A stretch of 5,918 nucleotides of DNA, taken from Methanosarcinales archaeon (GTDB lineage Archaea > Halobacteriota > Methanosarcinia > Methanosarcinales > Methanogasteraceae). Positions within the stretch are counted from its first letter, which is position 1. Every line of letters starts with the position of its first letter. Below are positions 1 to 3,537 of this stretch, one piece after another. The notes beneath the pieces were generated by a model that made no database searches, had not been told where the DNA came from, and saw only the letters and a program-made list of their open reading frames with translations. Location: assembly GCA_030605805.1 (NCBI GenBank), contig JAUWHQ010000108.1:1-5918 (forward strand), given 5' to 3'. The position numbers and the translations under genes are program-made.

Positions 1-57
1 ATTGACCAGGACTACTTTAACTTTCGGAAACGCTGCCCGATACTGAAAGGGTTATGA
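1..57 (+). CDS. Possible C-terminal end of group II intron-encoded reverse transcriptase/maturase (5' partial)
   Basis: Frame 1 is open from the window edge to a TGA at 55-57 and reads IDQDYFNFRKRCPILKGL. The stop lies 7 nt before intron domain V, where the protein encoded in domain IV of a group II intron would be expected to end. The D-x-D-Y-F-x-x-R pattern recalls the segment that precedes the HNH endonuclease in many intron-encoded proteins, but no HNH residues follow, so the protein would be an endonuclease-less or truncated form. With only 18 residues visible this is a positional inference. The frame could equally be open by chance. Confidence 0.3.
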   Translation: MDQDYFNFRKRCPILKGL

Positions 58-64
58 GATGCTT

Positions 65-98
65 GAGCGGTATGAGGTGAAAGTCTCACGTACCGTTC
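65..98 (+). ncRNA. Group II intron domain V (catalytic hairpin)
   Basis: This 34-nt segment has the canonical length and fold of group II intron domain V. The lower stem pairs GAGCGGTA (65-72) with TACCGTTC (91-98), including the conserved AGC triad at 66-68 and one G-U pair (67/96). A two-nucleotide CG bulge sits at 89-90. The upper stem pairs 73-78 with 83-88 and is closed by a GAAA tetraloop at 79-82. Compared with the common bacterial GAGCCGTA/TACGGTTC version recalled from memory, the pair 69/94 is flipped from C-G to G-C, a compensatory change that supports selection on structure. This segment, with its metal-binding bulge, forms the active site of the ribozyme. Only the 3' end of the intron is in the window, so an intact element cannot be told from a fragment. 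Confidence 0.9.
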
Positions 99-101
99 TG
101 A

Positions 102-136
102 GATGAGGCGGGGCGGGTAACCGCCCCCTTCTTAAT
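102..136 (+). ncRNA. Group II intron domain VI and likely 3' splice boundary
   Basis: Three nucleotides after domain V, a strong hairpin pairs GGGGCGG (110-116) with CCGCCCC (121-127) around a GTAA (GNRA-type) loop. It is followed by CTTCTTAAT, which pairs weakly with the GATGAGG at 102-108. This matches domain VI in position and size. Group II introns usually end in a purine-pyrimidine such as AT or AC, so the 3' splice junction is placed tentatively after T136. No unpaired adenosine is clearly visible 7-8 nt from that end, so the branch point is uncertain. The intron may splice by hydrolysis or may be degenerate. Confidence 0.75.
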
Positions 137-262
137 CGGCGGTTTAATCTTCCTTACCATGACCGGATCCTCCAGAAGAGTGAAAAAGTGCTTGCAACGC
201 GAATTGTCAAAGAGCCTGAATAACAGATCAGCCGGGACTTGAGCGTCACGTGTCATGCGCTC

Positions 263-274
263 CACTCCGGAGTG
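263..274. repeat. Perfect 12-bp palindrome CACTCCGGAGTG
   Basis: CACTCC is followed directly by its reverse complement GGAGTG, with no spacer. The site lies about 70 bp upstream of the TATA-like box of the first plus-strand gene, so it could bind a dimeric regulator. Without a second copy in the window it could be chance. Confidence 0.4.
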
Positions 275-305
275 ATGCGTAGGATCTGCACTTCTCCGCA
301 CTCTA

Positions 306-312
306 TTTTTTT
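306..312 (+). terminator. T7 tract, possible archaeal terminator of upstream transcription
   Basis: Seven consecutive thymidines lie downstream of the intron and upstream of the next promoter. In archaea, oligo-T tracts in the non-template strand are enough for termination. It may end transcripts coming through the intron. No stable hairpin precedes it. Confidence 0.3.
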
Positions 313-330
313 GGCTTTGCTGTTTTCGGA

Positions 331-344
331 AAAACTATTATATC
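331..344 (+). promoter_or_regulatory. BRE/TATA-like promoter of the DUF22-like/nop5 pair
   Basis: An A-rich BRE-like stretch (329-334) leads into CTATTATATC (335-344), the only strong TATA-like sequence upstream of the gene. Its centre is 25-27 bp before the ATG at 365, the usual TATA-to-start-site distance in archaea. The transcript would therefore begin at or near the start codon (leaderless), which agrees with the lack of a Shine-Dalgarno there. Confidence 0.5.
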
Positions 345-364
345 ATAAATCATTATGTGAAGAC

Positions 365-787
365 ATGGCATCTCAAACCATACAGATAGTTTCCCCAACC
401 GACCATGGACCCGAGCGGATCAGGGTCGAGGCATCGCCTTACGAATTCACGATAGCGACCCGCGCCAAATGGGAGATGGTTATCGCAGACGAGGACATGA
501 CGATTGCAAAGGGCGCGTTTGAGAAGATTAAGATCAGGGAGGTCACTTTGCAGAGAGATTTACTTGCCCTCTTATGCGCATTCACCCCTCACGCACTCGC
601 ATCGGTTGTGCGCGTCGGATCAGGGGCTGGTGCTGCGCCTGTTGAGCGCGACCGGTGCATCAGGGTTGCATACATCCTCGGGCAGGAGACCGGCGAGATC
701 GAGAAAGGTGACCTGCTCGGGGTGCTGAATATTCTGCCAATCATGTTCACACGCGAAGCACACATACCAGTCCTGATCACGGATTGA
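365..787 (+). CDS. Small archaeal protein of unknown function, DUF22-like
   Basis: This encodes a 140-residue soluble protein with no signal peptide or membrane segment. Its composition and C-terminal pattern recall the archaeal DUF22 family: an RDLLALL-type beta segment, a histidine in FTPHALASVVRVG, a central PVERDRCIRVAYIL, and the closing GDLLGVLNILPI. This assignment is from memory, and no function is known for the family. The frame is open upstream to an ATG at 239, but that extension would run through a palindrome and the TATA box. The ATG at 365 is preferred because it sits where a leaderless transcript should start and because the conserved-looking sequence begins soon after it. The stop is 9 bp before the nop5 start, so the two genes are very probably co-transcribed, hinting at a link to RNA processing or simply shared expression. 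Confidence 0.7.
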   Translation: MASQTIQIVSPTDHGPERIRVEASPYEFTIATRAKWEMVIADEDMTIAKGAFEKIKIREVTLQRDLLALLCAFTPHALASVVRVGSGAGAAPVERDRCIRVAYILGQETGEIEKGDLLGVLNILPIMFTREAHIPVLITD

Positions 788-796
788 AATATCGAA

Positions 797-1597
797 ATGG
801 CAGACCCATCTGCGGTTGTTCACAGGTTACTGGACTTAAAGAGTCCGGTAACAAATCTTCGTGCATGGTTGTTCGATGCCGGTTTTGTCAGTTCTGAAGA
901 GGAATATCGAGTTTTATTGCATGAAATAACGGTCAAGCTTGCAAAAGAGCAGATTTCACTTCCGCAGTTTACATCCGGGGATAAACAGGTCATCCAGGAT
1001 GTTGAAGCGCTCGACACTCTGAACGAGGTCTCAAACCTCCTTTCAGAGCGCCTGTTTGAATGGTATTCCTTTTATCATGGATCGATCCCGGAGTCAAGGG
1101 AACTTGCCCGGGAGATCGTGGAAGATTGCCAGGACGATATCCCTGATGCTATGCGCAGCCTTGCACAGAATTTAGCAGACCTTACCGAGAGCAGAAAACT
1201 GCTTGTTACACATATTCAGGATCAGATGGCACGCGTTTCCCCAAACCTCACGAATCTCGCAGGCGCTCTGCTCGCCGCAAGACTGCTTTCCATCGCAGGC
1301 GGGCTCGATAAACTATGCAGGATGCCTGCAAGCCGCCTGCAGGTGCTTGGCGCGAACCGGGCGATGTTTCGCCACCTGCGCGGAGCATCCCCGCCAAAGC
1401 ACGGTATCATCTTCCGCCACCCCCTCATTCACGCGTCCCCCCGCCACCTGCGCGGCAGGATCGCACGCACGCTTGCCTCAAAACTGGTGATCGCCGCACG
1501 GATCGATTATTACGGCAGTGGCAGTGATGGTGAGGTGCGAGAGGAGCTTGCCCGGAGTTTGAATGATCGAATCAAGGAGATCAAGCAGAAGCAGTGA
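797..1597 (+). CDS. nop5: Nop5 / Nop56-58 family protein, box C/D sRNP core
   Basis: This 266-residue protein is the scaffold of the archaeal box C/D small ribonucleoprotein. Nop5 bridges L7Ae bound to the guide RNA and the methyltransferase fibrillarin for 2'-O-methylation of rRNA. The Nop domain is unmistakable at residues 148-239: SPNLTNLAGALLAARL with SIAGG, MPASRLQVLGANRAMFRHL at 176-194, PPKHGIIFRHP at 199-209, and RGRIARTLASKL with AARIDYY at 219-239. Residues 1-80 form the N-terminal, fibrillarin-binding part, and ERLFEWYS at 84-91 begins the coiled-coil hinge (family WY motif). The length matches the compact Nop5 of Archaeoglobus (about 268 residues) rather than the roughly 400-residue Pyrococcus form, so the gene looks complete. 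No clear Shine-Dalgarno precedes the ATG; translation probably depends on the gene 9 bp upstream. The fibrillarin gene that often follows nop5 is absent: the next gene is convergent. Confidence 0.95.
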   Translation: MADPSAVVHRLLDLKSPVTNLRAWLFDAGFVSSEEEYRVLLHEITVKLAKEQISLPQFTSGDKQVIQDVEALDTLNEVSNLLSERLFEWYSFYHGSIPESRELAREIVEDCQDDIPDAMRSLAQNLADLTESRKLLVTHIQDQMARVSPNLTNLAGALLAARLLSIAGGLDKLCRMPASRLQVLGANRAMFRHLRGASPPKHGIIFRHPLIHASPRHLRGRIARTLASKLVIAARIDYYGSGSDGEVREELARSLNDRIKEIKQKQ

Positions 1598-1715
1598 TTC
1601 TCGGAAGACGCGATGGGTTTTTGTGGGTGGCTGTCACGAATGCGATCCCGAATCCAAAGTCGCGTGGGGTTTAACCGCTCGCAGCCATCACCGCTCATAT
1701 CCCAGCTCCTATCTC
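1598..1715. other. Convergent intergenic spacer
   Basis: This 118-bp gap separates the converging nop5 and MoxR genes. A T5 run at 1618-1622 on the plus strand, 20 bp after the nop5 stop, is a weak candidate terminator. No T-rich stretch is obvious for the minus-strand transcript. I looked for box C/D guide RNA motifs (RUGAUGA ... CUGA), given the adjacent nop5, and saw none convincing. Confidence 0.5.
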
Positions 1716-2684
1716 TCATCTCTTTGACCCGGTGAGTTCCCCGCGTAGCGCGATCGATGCAGTGCTCAGGAATTCAGACTGCTTATCATCATCAAGGTTT
1801 CCGATTCTGGACCGGATCGCATTCTCAAAGTGCCGGATTGCGGTCTCATGATCGATCGATCCGTTCGAGGACAGTTCCAGCGCAAGTAGATCAATGGTTG
1901 ACAGATAGATTCTCGGTCCGAGATGGACTCCAAGCTTCCGCATTGCTCTTGTGGTACTTACGAGTGGAGAAAACAGTTTTTTAAGGCGTGGTGCAAGATG
2001 TTTGTAGTAGTAATCCGCATGCTGGGCTATGATCATGAGTTCAGCCTCTTTATCCGGATAATTGACCACGATCCTTGCATTGAACCGGTCCAGAATGTGC
2101 TGCGGCACATCGGTGATGCCAGAGATGTCGTATGGGTTCATGGTCGCAATCACGTTTGCGCGGAGCGGTTTGGTGAGCGGGGTCTTTGGGAACGACACCT
2201 GCCACTCTGCCATGATCTCGGTGAATATGATCAGTGTGTACTCGCTGAACCGGTTCAACTCGTCTGCATACACGATTCCAGGCATACTGCTGCCGTGCGC
2301 ACGAAAAAGGGGTCCTGAGAGAATGTCAATCTTGCCTTCACGGTACTTCCCGATGTCGAGGTCGCCGATCAGGTCGCTCGGGAGCGCGTCCTGACTGCCG
2401 GTCACCCGGACATACGGAACGTCCCCAATATCAGCTCTCAGCGAAGCAATCATCTGGTTCACGGCAAGCGTCTTTGCCGTGCCGGGCGGTCCTTCTATCA
2501 GCAGATTGAAGCGGAGACCGAGTTTGACCGCCTCTGCAAAGAGGTGCAGGTAATGCTTCATCTCATCCTGCCCGTATACCACGAGTTCAGTCATGTATGC
2601 TAAATGTGAGGGCAGGTCGCCAAAAGGATTTGCATGAGCGTGGCGGTCAATTACGTAAGGCAGCCCCCGCGCCCTTCGATCCAC
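1716..2684 (-). CDS. MoxR-family AAA+ ATPase
   Basis: This 322-residue protein is a MoxR-type AAA+ ATPase, a group of chaperone-like ATPases that remodel or activate partner proteins, often together with VWA-domain proteins. Visible motifs in order are Walker A GPPGTAKT (65-72), the MoxR-like SGPLFRAH segment (123-130), Walker B IVYADELNR (137-145, with D141 and E142), sensor 1 ATMNP (180-184, N183), LDRFNARIVV (198-207) with a likely arginine finger R200, and a GPR sensor-2 position (256-258). The small alpha-helical lid follows to the C-terminus. The start is a GTG at 2684. It is fixed by a strong Shine-Dalgarno, GGAGGTGG, at 2698-2691, six bases upstream; the next ATG (residue 31) has no such site. 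The gene lies 51 bp downstream of cmk on the same strand and is probably in its transcript. No VWA partner gene follows, because nop5 converges from the other side. The actual client is unknown. Confidence 0.92.
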   Translation of the reverse strand: MDRRARGLPYVIDRHAHANPFGDLPSHLAYMTELVVYGQDEMKHYLHLFAEAVKLGLRFNLLIEGPPGTAKTLAVNQMIASLRADIGDVPYVRVTGSQDALPSDLIGDLDIGKYREGKIDILSGPLFRAHGSSMPGIVYADELNRFSEYTLIIFTEIMAEWQVSFPKTPLTKPLRANVIATMNPYDISGITDVPQHILDRFNARIVVNYPDKEAELMIIAQHADYYYKHLAPRLKKLFSPLVSTTRAMRKLGVHLGPRIYLSTIDLLALELSSNGSIDHETAIRHFENAIRSRIGNLDDDKQSEFLSTASIALRGELTGSKR

Positions 2685-2690
2685 TTTTAT

Positions 2691-2698
2691 CCACCTCC
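2691..2698 (-). promoter_or_regulatory. Strong Shine-Dalgarno that sets the GTG start of the MoxR gene
   Basis: Read on the minus strand, GGAGGTGG sits 6 nt before the GTG at 2684. It matches the anti-Shine-Dalgarno of archaeal 16S rRNA over seven bases. This decides in favour of the GTG over the internal ATG 30 codons later. It also suggests that MoxR is translated independently of cmk within the shared transcript. Confidence 0.85.
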
Positions 2699-2718
2699 AA
2701 CCAACCGATCCGGTGATA

Positions 2719-2731
2719 CTTTCAGCGAAAG
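2719..2731. repeat. Small inverted repeat between cmk and the MoxR gene
   Basis: CTTTC and GAAAG flank a 3-nt loop just after the cmk stop. It is a short stem without a following T tract, so it is unlikely to terminate transcription. It may be chance or a minor processing or stability element between the two genes. Confidence 0.25.
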
Positions 2732-2735
2732 ATAC

Positions 2736-3266
2736 TCACACAACCTTCATCGCAGTCAGGATGATCCTAGCAACCCCGCGCTGATCCCACTTCCCTGAGT
2801 TGATCACAAGATCATACACCCCCGGATCATCAACATCTATCCCGTAATATTCCAAATACCTTCTGGCTTCGCACGTCTCCCGCTCGGTTATCTGGTGAGT
2901 CGCATCAGGCACCGAAATCCCTTCGCGGCGCACGACCCGCTTTGCCCTGACATCAAGCGGTGCTGTGATAAGCACGGCAAGATCAGGTTCCGCCATCCAT
3001 GCCGAGAGCCTGCCCTCGATGATTACGTCCCTTCCCGCAACCGTAGCGTCCGATGCAATCTCCTTCTGGTGGCGGTCGATGCGCTGATCGATATCCGGAT
3101 CAGACGAGGCAAGTTCTCCGAACTCCTCGAGCGTAAGCCCCCTCTCTTCTGCCATCATCCGGAAGATATCCCCGGCAGATACAACCTCAAAACCGGTGCA
3201 ACTCGATAATATGCCTGCCACCGTGCTGGTCCCGCTTCCGGGCAGACCGCTGAGCGTTATGATCAT
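2736..3266 (-). CDS. cmk: (d)CMP kinase, archaeal cytidylate kinase type
   Basis: This 176-residue P-loop kinase transfers phosphate from ATP to CMP or dCMP, giving CDP or dCDP in the cytosol for nucleotide synthesis. It is the short archaeal form. Motifs are the P-loop GLPGSGTST (7-15), the nucleotide-binding SAGDIFRMMAEE (30-41), DPDIDQRID (56-64), IIEGRLSAWM (82-91), the arginine-rich lid RAKRVVRREG (107-116), and the typical C-terminal YYGIDVDDPGVYDLVINS (140-157). Length is normal for the family and no key residue appears to be missing. The ATG at 3266 gives the expected short lead-in to the P-loop. No Shine-Dalgarno is visible, and a TGAATAAG element about 27 bp upstream would fit a leaderless or near-leaderless transcript. 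In many archaea cmk sits among ribosomal protein, adk and truB genes; here it instead heads a pair with MoxR. Confidence 0.96.
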   Translation of the reverse strand: MIITLSGLPGSGTSTVAGILSSCTGFEVVSAGDIFRMMAEERGLTLEEFGELASSDPDIDQRIDRHQKEIASDATVAGRDVIIEGRLSAWMAEPDLAVLITAPLDVRAKRVVRREGISVPDATHQITERETCEARRYLEYYGIDVDDPGVYDLVINSGKWDQRGVARIILTAMKVV

Positions 3267-3291
3267 CAGTACAAAGATCGTTTCATGCTGT

Positions 3292-3299
3292 ACTTATTC
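3292..3299 (-). promoter_or_regulatory. Possible TATA element for cmk
   Basis: On the minus strand TGAATAAG lies 26-33 bp before the cmk ATG, a distance consistent with a leaderless transcript. The match to the archaeal TATA consensus is only moderate, and no better candidate is seen nearby. Confidence 0.3.
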
Positions 3300-3333
3300 A
3301 TTACTCATCCCCTGCCTGTTTGAGAAACTGTCG

Positions 3334-3368
3334 TGCCACCACGGTGTTGGCAGTCCTCTCGCTGCCAA
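3334..3368. repeat. Overlapping inverted repeats upstream of the helicase promoter
   Basis: TGCCA (3334-3338), TGGCA (3348-3352) and TGCCA (3363-3367) are spaced 14-15 bp apart. The last two extend to a perfect 7-bp inverted repeat, TTGGCAG ... CTGCCAA (3347-3353 and 3362-3368), with an 8-nt spacer. The middle arm can pair with either neighbour. Sitting about 25 bp upstream of the TATA-like box, the arrangement resembles a tandem operator for a dimeric DNA-binding protein. This is an inference from symmetry only. Confidence 0.4.
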
Positions 3369-3385
3369 GTAGGTTTGTATCTCGC

Positions 3386-3401
3386 ACGCAAAGTTTAATA
3401 G
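3386..3401 (+). promoter_or_regulatory. BRE/TATA-like promoter of the helicase-nuclease gene
   Basis: GTTTAATA (3393-3400), preceded by CGCAAA as a BRE-like sequence, is the best archaeal TATA-like site in the divergent region. The expected transcription start, about 25-27 bp downstream, is near 3421-3424. That leaves a leader of about 115 nt before the helicase ATG at 3538. Confidence 0.5.
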
Positions 3402-3403
3402 AG

Positions 3404-3421
3404 TACAACATATACAACATA
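3404..3421. repeat. Tandem 9-bp direct repeat (TACAACATA x2) at the presumed transcription start
   Basis: Two perfect, adjacent copies of TACAACATA fill the space between the TATA-like box and the expected start site. A repressor bound here would block initiation. It could also be a simple A/T-rich duplication with no role. Confidence 0.5.
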
Positions 3422-3520
3422 CATGGGGCAAGAGGTTATGTGGGCATACTTTCGTTCAGAAGTTAGAATATGTCTGGGAAAATGCAGCCATTTTTCCAGT
3501 ATGACTTTCGGTTCTCTATT

Positions 3521-3526
3521 GAGGTG
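3521..3526 (+). promoter_or_regulatory. Shine-Dalgarno GAGGTG of the helicase-nuclease gene
   Basis: GAGGTG ends 11 nt before the ATG at 3538 and complements the archaeal anti-Shine-Dalgarno. A stop codon in the same frame lies at 3520-3522, so the protein cannot begin further upstream than the GTG at 3526, which would overlap the ribosome site. The ATG at 3538 is therefore the best start. Confidence 0.7.
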
Positions 3527-3537
3527 TGGGGGAAACA

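Larger units (their letters stand above)
137..364. other. Intergenic region downstream of the intron; no supported gene
   Basis: Between the intron 3' end and the first gene there is no convincing coding frame on the plus strand. It holds a perfect 12-bp palindrome (263-274), a T7 tract (306-312) and a TATA-like element (about 335-344). A minus-strand frame starting at 256 (ATG preceded by GGAGTG at 6 nt) runs leftward into the intron and stops inside domain V. It might be the remains of a gene into which the intron inserted, but nothing in its translation is recognisable. Confidence 0.5.

Noticed and set aside
239..364. Upstream extension of the DUF22-like protein
   Set aside because: It runs through a palindrome, a T7 tract and the TATA-like box, and its translation is unlike the rest of the protein.
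1598..1715. Box C/D guide RNA next to nop5
   Set aside because: No paired C (RUGAUGA) and D (CUGA) boxes at suitable spacing were found.
1923..2318. Plus-strand open frame opposite the MoxR gene
   Set aside because: It is antisense to a gene with intact Walker A, Walker B and sensor motifs, and its translation resembles no family.
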